Source: Hippopus hippopus
Lineage: Eukaryota; Mollusca; Bivalvia; Cardiida; Cardiidae
DNA length: 64,000 nucleotides
NCBI GenBank assembly: GCA_946811185.2
Contig: OX328097.1
Location: 7,984,242 to 8,048,241, forward strand
Reading direction: 5' to 3'
Positions 34,192 to 49,100 of the stretch are shown piece after piece. A model generated the notes under the pieces. It was not told where the DNA came from and made no database searches. It worked only from the letters and a program-made list of their open reading frames with translations. The position numbers were made by a program, and so were the translations under genes. The first letter of the stretch is position 1. Every line of letters begins with the position of its first letter.

Positions 34192-37100
34192 CTGATCTGT
34201 AATTAAAAAAAGAAGAAAAAGAAAAACCAGCATGATGCCCAAATAGAAACGATTGCACTAGATGTCTCCTGCGTACACCAAAACTCTTTTTCCTGGTCTG
34301 TTTTATTTTCTTTTTCAATTTAAGCAAATGTCCCTCTCTGGAGCAGGCCGACTTTGATAATATATTTGGCAAGTAATCGACACAGGTAAAATTGAGAAAA
34401 CGGTTGATAGAACGGATGAAAGTTCGCAACAAATGCATAGCTCAAATACAAACTGCCCCGGCTGGGATTCGAACCCGTTCGGTAAAGATCCTTGTTATTT
34501 GAGGTACAAAAGTGCAACACACTAACCACTGATCTGAAGAGAATTCTCCTAGCACGGTTGTCAGGTATTGATTTTATACGGGAAGAAGCTATGCTGTAAG
34601 GAAGGAGTGATCTCCCGTAACAATAGATATATAGATAGATAGATAGATCTTTGCTTACGTTTTGGTGGAGAAAAGTCGTTTCCTGAAAAAAAAAGGAAGC
34701 CGAACGTAAACATTCAAAATAAAGAAAGAGCAGAAAATACAGACAGATGAACAAATCTGCCTGAGACTCTGCTTAACCTTTGTCCCGCTAAGCGGTACTC
34801 GAAGACCTTTTGCGGACAGTGTAGATCAAGATCAGAATGCACAGAACGTGCAGTCTGATTTTTGATTTACACTATCCGATGAGGAGAAATTTTTCCCACG
34901 AAAAAATACCTTAGAAACAGCAAAATTTAGGTTTTTACTATCGACTTAAAAGTTTCATTTCACTTATTGAACAGGTAAATACATAAACTTGGCCTTTTTC
35001 AGCGTCTACTAGTACAGACAGTCCCATATCATACTAAAATCTCTCTCAGTCGTAGTTTGTATGAAAATTGAGAAGCGGGCGTTCTGTGTAGTCTAATCTC
35101 AATCTACACCGTGAACAAAAGCTACTGAAATGGTCAATGACAATGACAGGGTTGAAACATAACATGACCAACTGTGATAAATGCTTGAGGATAATGCATC
35201 TTTATGCATCTGCAAAAAAGTATCGATCCACTATTAAAGACTTACCACCTTGCTCGGGCTCGGATTCGCGCCTTTGTGGAATATCTTCTCCCGTTTGCCT
35301 TTGCACATTAGTAGCTTTAGGTTTTTTTGCCCTAGTTGCCTTGCTTTTAAATGGTTTATTCACCCTGAAAAGATAAAACAGTGAGGAACAACATGAAAAC
35401 ACTATATCCGGCGGATACCTGTTTTTGCGGAATGCAGCACAAGGCTCTTGAAAATATTGTGGAGAAGGGAGAAAGAGTTTATTGAATCTTCTTCTCTCCC
35501 TTAAACCCGAACGTTTTATCATTACTGTTCATAAGAGTAAAACATTTGATTACAATTGTTTGCTGTCCGCGCATGTCAGATTCTTTGAAGATTGACCTGT
35601 CGGCTATGACGCACCATTTTTCTGTGCAGGATAGATATCAATACAAGGAATTCATTTCTCAAACTCTGCCGCTAAAATGTAGCAAGCAGAAAATAGTTAT
35701 GAATGATACGTCTGTTGAGAAATCAAGCCTGTTTTTCTGTCTAAATTTCAGGGTTTTTTCACAGAGATTTATAATAATAATAATAATAATAACTTTCTTC
35801 GAGTGGGTTACATAAAATAACAAAGCTGTCTCCACCATGCTGAGCTTTAACCGAGACTTTTTCCAAGGCCTACAGGGACTGTGTTTATAAATGACTTGTA
35901 TATGGGTTATATGTAAGCTGACCATGGCTGGATTAATCGTACCAGTTAGTGTTGATTTGAATAAATGTATATTTTATATTACATTGGCTACAAATTGATT
36001 TCTATTTTGAAAAATAGTCCGGTGTTGTACCAAGAGTGTCCAATCAGATAGGTGTTTGAAAAATGCCACCTAGCGGAATATAATGAATAGATCAGATGCG
36101 ACATGACGGCCCGTCTGCTGATCATGGAACGGGGCAATCAGCAATATTTCATTGGCCTGCTTATCTAGTCGCGTAATTACATTCAGTTTCTTCAGTATTT
36201 TGAAGATTAAGGGAAACAAATGTTTTCTTTATTTCTTTATGGTGTTTAACGTCGTATTCACATTATTTCAGTTATATCACGGCAGCCAGTGTACTACTCC
36301 GTGCCAATTCAGTTATATCACGGCGGCCAGTGTACTATTCCGTGCTTTCCTATTTCCTTTTGCAATGTTAGGTTGCCAAGGCTGAAACATTTTCTATCCG
36401 AAAATGTCTGAATGCCTCAGTCTGTGTGCTTGCATTAAGTGCCCAAGCTATATATGGTGTGCGTATCTGTTTTGCTCTTCATTGCGACAAGCTAATCTTA
36501 TAATGCATATCGCTACTTCCTGTTACAGTTAGTCTCTAAAGGACAAGTATTAGTACTTTACTTAACAAAGAATTCTAGACTCTTCCAATTTGAAAGCTGC
36601 TGAAGAAGACAAAATCGAAGGTAATATATATGAAGTTAAATTTTATTATGACAGGATAGAAAACATTGTGGGAAAAGCAGAAAATGCTGGTCACCAGCAT
36701 TTTCTGCTTTTCCCACAATGTTTTCAAAAGCCTTCTCCTGAAGGGTGGTTAAAACTCGAGATTGTGTGGTAGAGTGTTAACATAATTGATGAAGACAGAC
36801 GGAAGACTTTTACCTGTTGTTGCAGATATTACCCGGACCAGTGAACACGTATTTTAATAGTACATAGCCGGTCACTATAGCCGTCACGACTGCAGTGGCT
36901 ATCAACACGGCTAACCAGGACGTGTTGTTTGAGTCCTCGATAAATGTAATTGGTCTGCAAAAAAATGATAATCAAAGGGACTGAAAGTCCTGAAAAGAGG
37001 ATTTGTTGAACAATTTTAAGCTATGATTTGATGTAATAAAAAAAGAAATTATCACATGTAATACATGTATAATATATAAATAATTAGTACAATAAGCAAG

Positions 37101-40100
37101 GACAATGGGAGTCGAAGTTGTTCTACCAAGTGTGCTGCCCAGCAGCTGTTATTTTACTACTTATTAGAGTATTGATTTGATCCAACAATTTGATGTTTTT
37201 TTTTTCTACTAGTATTATATTTAGGACTGTAAACACGCATAGGACTGGAAAAAAAACCAAGATAGCTATACAAGTGAAAGTTATTTGACAAATATATAGA
37301 ACACTTCAGTTGTTGATTTGTTAATGAGTAAGACTTAAAAAACTATACAAAATACGATGATGATATATAATGATATTTCTGTAAAAACACATTGTTAAGG
37401 TCCACAGCTGTCAATCAGTTTCAGCAATCAGGAGCAAATTTGATCAAAGAGTACAATATATTGCTACTTATATATGTATGCAATATGAAATGTTTGTGCC
37501 TTCTTGTTGAACTTCTTACCAGAGGACAAGATTTTTGACTCGCCAAATTAAAACCAACTATTTAGATTTTCATACCCTCAACAAACTCAACAAGAGCGGC
37601 AAATTGTCGCAAGATACGCCCGTCCCACCGCTAGTTGTCGAGGGGTATAATAATCGTAAAGGGCAGGTAATGCAACAAACATGTTTACTAAGTCTTAAGT
37701 CAATTTGACTTGAGGTGACAAAGTTCCGTTCCGGACAAGCAAGAAATACTGTAAAAATGAAGATCAAAGTAGAATTACTCAAAATTCGCGCTAGGTAGAG
37801 TCATTGTTCTTGCGCACTGTACTCCGTAATATTGCAACAAACATGCATACCAAGTTTGAAGTCGTTCTGACTTCAGACGACAAAGTTATATTCCGGACAA
37901 ACACTAAATGCTGAAAAAATGACAATTAAAGGGAAATAACTCAAAGACAGCACGAGGTAGAGTTACAATTCTTGTGCACTGCACTTCCAAATATTGCAAC
38001 AAATAAGCATACCATATTTCAAGTCATTCCTACTTAACATGACAAAGTTTTGCTCCGGACAAGCAAGATATACTATAAAAATGAAGATTAAAGGGGAATA
38101 ACTCAAAATTCGTGCTAGGAAGAGTTATGGTTCTTCGACGGGAGTATAAAAACGACTTACTAAATTATAGCTGGAAAATCATTAGTGAAGAAGAAAGATA
38201 AGGTTTAGAAAAAAATATCTGAATTGATATTTCCTTAATGCGCAACTCAGCCTCTTTGGGTATTATTAGATTTCATGCCACAGTTTTGGACAGCTTTGAA
38301 GGAATGATATTTAATCAATAACATGCGCCATCAACAAGGATTTATATCTTCAAATCAGTATCAAAACGTCATATGTGGTGTAATAAAAATAAACAGAGTG
38401 ACCTATTGCTAAAGTAGCCTACAATTCCATTATCAAACGCCCAAAATTGCATCATTTTACTGAATCTAACCATACACTTTATTGAGAAGAGATATATATC
38501 TGGTAGTATTTATTGGCCTTTTACGAAATAATTTGATTTGTGGCAAAAAAATCAAATAGCTTGCTGTTTAGAGCATAAACAAACAATTCACTAGCTATGG
38601 AGCCCTCAGATTATGTGGTTTGTATTTGTAAAGAGTAGAAAAAATTCTGGAAGAAGAAAAAAAAAAAAAGAAATACTGATTTCTTGTATTCCAACACTGT
38701 TTTCATAAGCCCTGTTACACAGGACTCTTAAAACATAGGATTTATTGTGTGTTAAAGGGCTGAAAAAAAGAAAAATCCTCAAAAATTCTCCAAATTTAAC
38801 TTTGTACGACATAAAATTCAAGCGTCAACTATGGGCTATGTTTGGGCAAACCGTAAGGTATTTTGAATACTGATTACATGTATCTGTAACAGTTCTGCTG
38901 AATAGCCCCAAAGGCTGCGATTGAATCTAGAACCTTTAGGTCCAAACTCCGTAGGCAAACGCTCTGCCACATTGCTACAAAAGCTAACTCTATAGCAAGA
39001 CAGATAAGTGTACCCTTACACAAACACAAGCTATACATTTATATCAATCTGTGAGATAGACCAGTGTACAACATATGGATCCATGTCAGGTTTCCTTGGC
39101 ATCTGACAACTGGATCTGGAGAAAATTCTGATTGGGGTTTATTTTAACACTTTACTGAACACCATGTTAACCCTTAGGCTGCTAAGCGCGACTCACTGAC
39201 CTTTTGTGGACAGTGTAGATCAAGATCAGACTGCACAGAACGTCACATTGATTCTGTTATCAGCAAATGCTTTCCATTTGGACAAGTCTCAAATTTTGTT
39301 GTGTGGTAAAGAGTTAAAAAAAAAAAAAACCCACTGGAGTCCTCTCAGTGAAATAGAAACAATGGCTTTTTGTATGTAATTTCTTACTGAAAGCACGTTG
39401 TCCTTTCCATGACTCTAACACCTATGAATCCATTCAAGGGTTCTTCCTTATTACTACACAACTTGAAACTATTAATTTTAAAATGAAATACAAAATCAAA
39501 CTAGACACAACAATTTGATTGTTCAGATACAATGATTTCTTCTTTCTTTTAAAAAGAAAACTCTTGGTTTTATTCCTGACCTAAAAAAATGTTATGTAAT
39601 AGTCTGAAAGGTGAAAACTAAATGCTGTGTTTAGTATTTTCTAAGATCTAGGCCATGTGTAATTCATGAGTATTGAATATACCTTCCTTCTGTAACATAA
39701 ATAAAAATTCACCTTGTATCATCATAAAGACACAAGTCAAGAAATAATGATTTCACAAAAGAAAAGTAAGGTTAACTCATGCACTGGCACAAAATATGAA
39801 ATTGATTGCAACTACCTTCAAGAATAATTTGATGTTTGACTGATTTCTGGTGGTTACATTAGTTTCAACACTGTTTCAGTCTTACAGTGACAACAACCCA
39901 TTTATTTGTGTACAGCTTGGGTTTTACTAGGGCTAGGCTGATTCTACGCAGTGTCTTGTCTATAGGCACTCCTACAAAATCCTAGCAACTAGGTGAGGAT
40001 AAAAAAATCCGGGGTAACTCAACCGACACCTTCACCAATCAGCCACAGTCTCACAAAACCTCACTAAATGAATGAAAAGGATTATATCATTGCACTGCTA

Positions 40101-43100
40101 TACTGGTGCAAATATAAAAAAAACCATAGGCTGTATAGGTTCAAGCTTAGACCTCATATTCTGCACAGTCTGAACTTAGATTATGAATCACAGTTTCAAA
40201 AAAAGAAAACCGGTGTTACACTTAACCATAAAAAATGGACTAATACTCAGTAATTTCAAGTTCATTTTATGAGTATCACATAAAACGTAAGAGGCCTACA
40301 TGTAATATGCAAACTCACATTCTTGGGTCCATTTCTATTCAGTCAAAAAATGCAGGTGTGAATAAGTACAATGTAAAAAGTGAATTTATATTCACATGTA
40401 ATGAAAGTTACAGTTAAAGTGTGATGGAATTTTGACATTTTTTCAGTGATTACGTAAGTTTTATTCATTTACATATAGATGTAGATTCCTTTTTGAAGTT
40501 TTGAACCACGTCTTTGTGAATTTGAGTCATATTATATAATTGAACAACTGCAGGGACATGTGCAAAAAAAACATGATGTAGCATGATGGGATACTTGAAA
40601 TTCAATATTAACACTGGTAAAACGGCTATTCATTACTTCCAATGAAGTTTTGAGTGAATCCATTTTCATGGTCTGAAGAAAAGAATTAAAATCATCACTC
40701 ATCACCTGGAAGAACATAATCCAGATATCATTTGCTTTTTGATATCTGCAAATCCCTGTCCTGGGTGCAGCTGAAACAGCCAGAATTGACCAAGATCACA
40801 CTCACTGTGACAAGTTGCCATGCAAAGTAAAAATTGACCTTTAACTAAAATGAAACTTTCAAGTCGATAATACAAATCCAAATATTTCTATTTCAAAGTT
40901 ATTTTTTGGGGAAAAATACTTCCTTACCGGGCAGTATAGATCAAAGATCAGACTGCGCCTTCGGTGCAATCTGATCTTGATCTACACAGTCTTCAAAAGG
41001 TCCTTGAGTAGCACTTAGCAGCCTAAGGATTAAAGGAATTGGTCCCTCTATAAAACTTTAAAAACTATAGGCATACTTTCATTCTGAGGTTTGAATTACT
41101 TGCTGTTTACATGAAGCATAGTTACCGCCTCTAGTATGGGTTGAGCAGCAGTTCATCATAAATATGTACTTTATTAAACAAAGCACATATACTTCAATCT
41201 CCAAGCATAAAAAATATATCAAAGAATTTAAATCTACATGTCCAAATAGTAAGACATATAGATCTAGACTAAGGTGATTCCTGTGGACCCTTTATCAAAC
41301 ATCTGTCAGAAAATTCTGCATTCTTAATTCTTTTGCATGAAAGGTAACAAAATAAAATTCAAGTATATTAGAAGGACTATGAATGGACTTTTACACCTTG
41401 AAGATAATTGAGTATCTGAAGCTTAAATTCCTAGATGTTAGGTTAAGTTAGTGGATGTCCAGTTCACTGAGAAGGGCACGATTTCCCATCGAAAATCCTC
41501 AGTATAAATTCACGTCACGGGTTCGTACTTGATCGGGGCCGTTTGCGAACGGAGAATTTTTGTATGTCCCATCGATAACTGGAGAGAAATTTTGGAAGCA
41601 GTCTTGCATAAATCAACGTCAAATAGTTTTTTTTTTAAAAAAAAGACTACACAATCTTCATTTCTTAAACGTTTCACAGAAATGTTTCAAACAATTCGGA
41701 AATTCATCGATAGTGCTATACGAAGGTCGGTACCTAACAAAGTGCCGAATCGACTTTATGGATTCTGTGTATTCGTTATCGAAAGGGTATTTAAATCATT
41801 TACGGCCAAATTCTAGCTAGCTGTCTGAACAGTTAAAGCTATTTAAACTAATAAAGAGTTTAAAAATGTAATTTCACTAAGAAATTATTGCTTAATCTCC
41901 TTGTTTATTTCGACAGTGGACGACACAAGTTGTGAATGAACATTTCTTGAATGAAAATGGGGGCAGTCTGTGTAAACATTTGTTCATACGCATATGGCAA
42001 TATTTAATGAAAAAAACAAGAACAAACTTTGTCTAAGCATTTAGAGTATTTCAAACTGACAATTTTGTAGTTTTGACGAAATTTCGATAAGGAAATCAAA
42101 CATAATTTGTATGATTTGTTCAAAGTCAGAGCTGAATATCATTTGTAGATCAGTGTTGTTCGTCCCTACGCCAGCCATGCAAAACTGAAAGTGAGCGCGC
42201 ATGCGTTGTTACGCATGATGTATTTGGTTCCGGCCAAAACGATCACAGTAAGCGGATTTGCTATATAGCATATCCGCTAAAAAGGTGTACAGAAGTAATG
42301 AAATACCAAAAAAAAGGAATAAAACCGAATGGAAGATACAACAGTTTGTTATTAAGTCGCTAAATTTCTAACAGGAAAAAAATTACCTCAGATACTTAAC
42401 AACAGTCACGGCAACTGAAATTATTTCTGTCTCACCGCTGCACATGGTCTTACCTATGCTAAGCGGTAAACAGTGAAACTCTTGCAAAGACAGTGCTACG
42501 TAATGCTGGTTAAAGGAAAGAAAAGGGAATTACATGGATATGTGAGCTGATATCTGTAAAATAACTTAATTTCTGTGAACACCCGAACATTTGTTGATCA
42601 ATGCCATGTTTTCTACATCAGCAATCTACTGCCGAAAGAGGTTTAAATCGTAAATTCATGGCAATGTGTTCGGTAAGTGTAACGATTAGAGGAGATTTTA
42701 GATGTGATGATGAGAGCGACGCAAACAGTAGATATGCCAACCAGTCCCCAAGTATCTTACCGGAATAGCTTCTGCGGAACTGTAACGAGCTATCTCATCG
42801 TTAAGGAAAAAAACCTTAACCTGCTAAATAAGTGAAATGAAACTTTCAAGCTTATAGTAGAAAGCCCAAATTTTGCTATTTCAAAGGTATTTTTCAGAGA
42901 AAACATCCATCCCCTTACCGGACAGTGTAGATCAAAGATCAGACTGCACGTTCTGTGCAGTCTGATCTTGATCTGCACTGTCCGCAAAAGGTACTTGGGT
43001 CGGGCTCAGCAACCTAAGGGTTAAAAAGTGAACAAACCTCTCTGTAGTTGTAGAAGACGTGGTTGTAGACGTCAAGGTGAGAGTGATATAAACAGTAGAC

Positions 43101-46100
43101 GTTCCGACCAGCCCGCCGGTATCTGTGGCGTACACAGGGATTGCTAGGGTGGAACCGGAACAGCTACACGTCTCCATGGAAACGGCCGTGCTGACGTTAC
43201 CAGAAGACGAGCCAATCTAGACAGGAAAAAGGCCCTTTTGAAACGATATTCATTTAATCTATGTATTTTACCATTCAACACACTGAAAAGAATTGAGGAC
43301 AGTTGAGAACTTGATGTCAAATCAAACTGCACAGAAAAATGCAACCTGATCATTTATCTATACTTCTCTAAGTTTCGTAAATGATCTTGATTAGAAAAGC
43401 CAGAAACTTTTAATATTTGGTGCTCTGTAAAGAAATGAAAAGGTCCAATTTATTTATCAAGCCCTTGAAAGTGTGATGAACATGAAATACTTCCCAAATG
43501 CTTTAAAGGATTATGCGTCAACTAGACATAATTTCCTCGACACCTTTGTTTTCCACCTTCTTTTCTACTTAAGATATGAGAAAACTTTTAGATCTGTTTT
43601 CTCGATGTTTTAGCGAAGAGGTACTATTTCAGAATTTGATCCGTGACTGAAATAAAATTTAAAAAAAAATATCAGACACTTACGAAAACAACTACGAAAA
43701 CTATCAAAATATCGCATTAAACGTTCAATTCCTGACAGAAATAGTGTGAAAACCCAAATCATAGAATAGAATTACATGTATAAACAAAGGACTTGAAGTA
43801 CCGTACACGTACAGTGAAATACGTAGCAGGAAGATGGGTTTGGTTGAGTGAGTATGAAAACTGTCCAAAGGTTCCCGTGTCAGCGTCTGTAGCATTGACT
43901 GTCCCTAATGTAACACCGGATACCTCGTACGGCGATACAGTAAACACGTACCCAGCTTCCTCAAATATCGGCGTGTAGTTGTTGGCATCAACTGATCAGA
44001 ATCAGAAAAGAGAGAAAATGATTGTTATCCGTAATTTCTGGTGAATGGTATATTTCTTCATACAATACATGCTTAAAAAACGTGTTTCTAAATACCATCG
44101 ACCGAATCCGTAGATACAAATGCATCAGATGTTAGAGCAATCGGATTGGGCTATGGTAATTACTTTATCGCATAACCACCCTTGTTTTCAGTGTAATATA
44201 CGCATTACGAATTTTCTTATCTTGCACACGTTTGACATAAGCATCGTAAGACGTCATATTTGACGTCGTTTTAGACTTCTTTCAGCGAAGCGAATCTGGG
44301 TTTACGTATTATGTAAATTACTGAATGTTTCTGTGGTAGGCAAGGCAATTCAATTAAGACAGTGCAAACAAGCGTTTAAACTTAATCTAAAGAGGATACA
44401 ACCCCAATTTGCTAGATTTTGTTTATGATGCAGTTCTGAACGGCGACAGCGACCAAACATGGTGCTACCAAATAAAACATTGAAATCGTATTTGAAGATT
44501 AAATATTGTAACAGATGCATATCATATTGTATGGTTTACAGCCTGGTCTAAAATTTTTTCTGCTGGTCCACAAGTTAACAAGTTACATAATGTCATTTAA
44601 AATACATATAGAGATAATTGTACTGCATGATACATCGAAAAATAAACTACATTTTCTAAAATCTTTCCTGGCAGTAATGGTTTCGGATACATTCATCTTC
44701 GGGGGACACCTATCCTGGCTTCCAGTTCGATCGATCAGTTTTTCCTTTTAAATATTCGGACGTAATATATTGTCAAAAATGAAGGTAATTACTGAGCCGA
44801 TTATCAGTTCATTGCCGTAAATACGATACAATACATGCTAAAGAAGGCTTCGGTATGTCATTTTAGTGTTAAAAAAACCCTCCTATTTTTCTACTACTTC
44901 ACCTTGCCACATTACTTTTTCTTTGCCACAAAGTCCACAGTTTAAACGATCCAAAGGAAATGGCTATTGAAAACATTGTGGGAAACCAGCAGTTTCTACT
45001 TTTTCCCAAAATGTTTTCCTTTCTTTGACAGACAAATTGTACGTTTTAAGAAACATTTTATGTCTCTTTACAAACGCATTCAATTTGGCCAAGTCGGAAA
45101 TTTTGTCGTCTGGTAAAGAATTAACTCACACATCACGAACCACCTTGACATATCTGTTATTTGCTTCTGCATTGTGAAATATAAATCAAAGAAATGTGAT
45201 GACTATATTATGGAATTTTAATTGACGCACCTATATCTATAACGAGGCTCGTTGTAGCAGTGTTTTCGCCGTTGTCAGTACCGTTTACGGTACACGTGAC
45301 TGTATTAGCCAATCCCTCGTCTAGACTGTATACAGACGTCACTGTGATGACGCAACTCGTAGACATACTGAAATATCTAAAAGAAAAACAGAGGTAATAA
45401 ATCTGCTATTTTTGAAATGCTTTCAAGTTTAGAAAAAGAAGATGCTGTTTCACTCATGTATAAAATACAATGTAAAGATATTATGTAGTTAAAATAGTGA
45501 ATTATACTTCAGAAAGACATTTCATCATAAAAATAAAATGCATTTTCGTGCGAATAAGAAGTCTTGGGGTATTCTAAAGTGTCCTTTAGAGTAGAATAGA
45601 TATAACAAAAAACATAGATTGCAATTATTTGACATTTTGTTTTTTCAACAAGGGACCATGCCCACTTTATCTGGTACCACATAAACAAACCCGTATCTAG
45701 GAATAAAGGCTGTTCTAGGAATAAAAATTGAAATACGCCTTATAGAAGAGGGTGGGTCGTATTTAAGAGGCTACCACCTAACTTGGGAGGGAGGTTTACG
45801 AAGCCCAAGAACGTAAATTGATCAAATTGGGTTTTCTGTGCCTCCAACAAGAGTTATCAATATTTGATTCACATTTATTTTGCCGTCTGCAAATTGTTAT
45901 CAGTTTGGACAAGTCTAAAATTTTATCGTTTGGTAAAGAGTTAAGCAGTTACATTAAACCCCCTTTTCACAGAGCATGCCTCATATACTTATTTATAGAT
46001 ACTGATATTTTTCTTACCCTGCCGGAGAACACGACATCGTACATGTCAGGGTTTCATTGACGTCAGGGTCTGTCACAGCAAGATTTGTCACTGTATAGGT

Positions 46101-49100
46101 CGTACCAACAACCTGCAACACGTTATTAACCTTTAAGCTGCTAACTGACGAAACTCAAAGATCTTTTGCGGACAGTGTAGATCAAGATCAGACTGCACAG
46201 GAGATATTTTCCCCTAAAAAGAACCACTGAAAAAGCAAAATTTCGGTGCAGCTTTTAAGATCGGCTAGAAAGTTTCATTTCACTTATTTAGCAGGTTAAG
46301 GGTTAAGCACAGATAGGATCTGGCATAACTTGGTATTTGTGATAAATATTTGTCATTTACGGGTCTAGAAAAATGTTTTGGGCCAGCCTCTGTCAAGCTT
46401 AATAACATTTTTGTGGCATTTGTCGAAGACAATACCACTTAGAGTTCATTAGGGCATTTTGAAAAGCATGTATCGTAGTTTGTGCAAAACCGAAGGAAGA
46501 AAACCCAAGTAAACTCAATTCTTTTCAGACAAATAAGTGTTTCGATGGCACTCAGATATTTAATTGAAAACGGCGTATTGAAATAAAGAAGGTTGGGGCA
46601 TCGATCGTGAAAATACTGCTTTTTTACTGAAAAGAGCTTTACCAGCATATACCCTTATATTGGCGCCTGACCGCTCGGTTCCAGGCTTGTTCGTCCCCAA
46701 AAAAGACCAGCCCGCATAGCTCAGTTGGTAGAGCGTCGGACTCGTGAACAGGTTGTTTCGGGTCACAAGAGGGTGTAGGGTCGATTCCCAGGGCTGGCCA
46801 TCTAAAATTACTAATGGTCTTTCGGATGAGACGTTAAACCGAGGTCCCGTTTGACGGTACTACACACCGAGCACGTAAAAGAACCAGGCGTAACTTAGAA
46901 TGGGTTTCGTCCTGTATCAGTACTATCCCTTGTTTACAATACTAACTGCCTTCAGGGGGTGTCGCCCATACGGGCAATCGGTGGCGACGATAAATAAAGG
47001 CAAATTCAATCAATCGTTCCTAAAACAATTTGTCCTTGTGCTTGTTCGCCCAGGCTTTTTCGTCCGCATGATAACACGCTACTCGATTAGATTGTGCATG
47101 AATATTCCCAGATCGAAAAAAAAAAAAATGATTGTAACTTATAGTAAAAACCGGCTTGTTTAAAGTTGTTAGGTGCAGCACGCATGTCAAAAGTCATCTC
47201 TGTGAGCAGAATGGTTGTAGTTTTTTTCTTTTTCATTCCCATTTTTTTACTAGTTTATTGATATTTACAGGGTCGCTGGCCTGATGTTATCAATTATAAG
47301 CGAACAGTGCAGATAAAGATAAGACTCCAAGGATGCGCAGCCTTTTTTTGGTCTCCACTTGTTGCAAAGGACATCCTAGGTCATAATAAGAGTTGATATT
47401 ATTTATAACTGCTTTATGACAAAGTTATTAATTTGACAAGTAGCTTGAGTTGGATAATCTTTCTACTGTTTTTTTTTTTTCAAATAAATACTTCCACACA
47501 ATGGCTCCCTTGACAAATACCACACAAGTGCTTTCAACGGTTTGAGTGTAGACTATAAAATTTCATTTCAAAAGCCAACTAGTGTCTATTTTTTTCTTTT
47601 TTTAAAGCTTTATTTGCCACGTCAATCGGTGTGTGAGGGTCTTGGCCATCCCCCAACATACCTTACAAATCAATGTTAGTAAATATTTTGTTAGTATTAC
47701 ATGTGGTGCACAATATCATTATGTTTATAAACAAATTTCAAAGTCTTTTCCTTTACAATTTTACCATTCAGAATCTCAAATTTAACCAATTTACATATCA
47801 ATTGATGAGCCAAATTGATGATCAAAAGGTGACAACAAAGCTTTTTTGTGATGAAAAAGTTTGTGTGTGTATGTGTGTGGGTGTGTGGGTGAGCGCGCAC
47901 GCACTAAAAGTGAAAAAAAAAGTTTTTGTCTTTATGTAATTTTACTTTGTACTAATTGACTGTGTTTTTGCGTTTTCTTTGGTTTTGTCTTCAATTATTC
48001 ACTATCTTAATCGGCTCATGGGAGGTTTTGTATGATATGTTCTACAAATGTTATGATACTTTCTCCTTTTTCAGACATCTTAGTATTTTTGTAAATGTGT
48101 AAATTAGTGATAAGATGGTTCCTTAATCTGTTTATTGAAAGTTTATTTAGTTTGTTTCTGCAATAATAGATATACTTTTATATCTAATTTAATGTTTGGT
48201 GCACTTGAGCCCAAAAGTAAAATAGAGCTATTGATTGCACAGTTTGATCAAAATTGGTTATTATTCCTGTGATTCTATTTATCAAAGATCTCGTGTATCT
48301 ACATTCGTAGAATAAATGTATAATTGTTTCAGCGTCTGTACCACAGAATGTACATAAATTTGTATCTATCAGCTTCATTTTAAAAAGTAAGGAGTTTGTT
48401 GCAATAATACGATGCACTATTCTTGTTTGTAACTATCAGGTGTAAGTATCTCGTGTGTATTTGAAAACTTTTCCAAGAATTTGTTTCCAATCAAAGTTTA
48501 AACCAGTATATAATGTAGACCATTTGTTCCTACTTGTTGGTGTTTCATTGTTTTTCATAAGAGCGTTGTAAACGTGTTTGTTTATGTCTTTTTTAATTAT
48601 TATATGAAAAAAATAACTGTTAATTGAAGGATTATGGCACTCGTTCAAAACTGTATGTATAATTGGAATTGAAATATTCTGCTGTAAAAAGAAAGCTTTA
48701 ATTGAATTTACAATACTATAATAGTTTACAAAATTTATTCCGTTCTTGGTAACGGTTTTGATATCATTAAAATTTTTAAAACATCCGTTGTCGCTCAACA
48801 TGTCTTTAACATATCTTATACCACATTTGTATAAATTGGCGTTGTAAATATATTTAAAATCTATCGTAAAGTTTTCATTATAAAACAGAGGCATGGTCAT
48901 TATTTCCGACCATTTTTTAAAGTTGCATTTAGAGCTAAATACCGTGACTGATTTTAAAACATCTATCCAGATTACATCCTTTATTGTGCCTAGAATATTT
49001 TTGCAGTATAAAGTTCCCAAATTAAAAATTCCCTCTGGATCAAATATGTTAGTTATAAATTTGTAACAATCATTTTTACCATTAGCAACTATTTTCTTTA

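Larger units (their letters stand above)
36972..42280 (-). mobile_element. Helentron-like transposon, copy B (inside cadherin intron)
   Basis: Same termini as copy A (TCAAAGGGACTGAAAGTCC at 36972, TATCCGCTAA at 42280). It inserted 16 bp upstream of the acceptor AG of the membrane-span exon. Relative to A it has about 560 bp of extra tandem repeats (37585-38145). It lacks about 1.45 kb (A positions roughly 6645-8090) beside a truncated M1 MITE (39167-39243). The element sense is the same as the host gene. Confidence 0.7.

Noticed and set aside
35137..35376. 79-codon plus-strand frame with a hydrophobic stretch
   Set aside because: It is antisense to the cadherin cytoplasmic-tail exon.
46710..46800. 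Candidate functional tRNA gene
   Set aside because: A and B boxes are present but the acceptor and anticodon arms are not consistent, and a SINE body follows.
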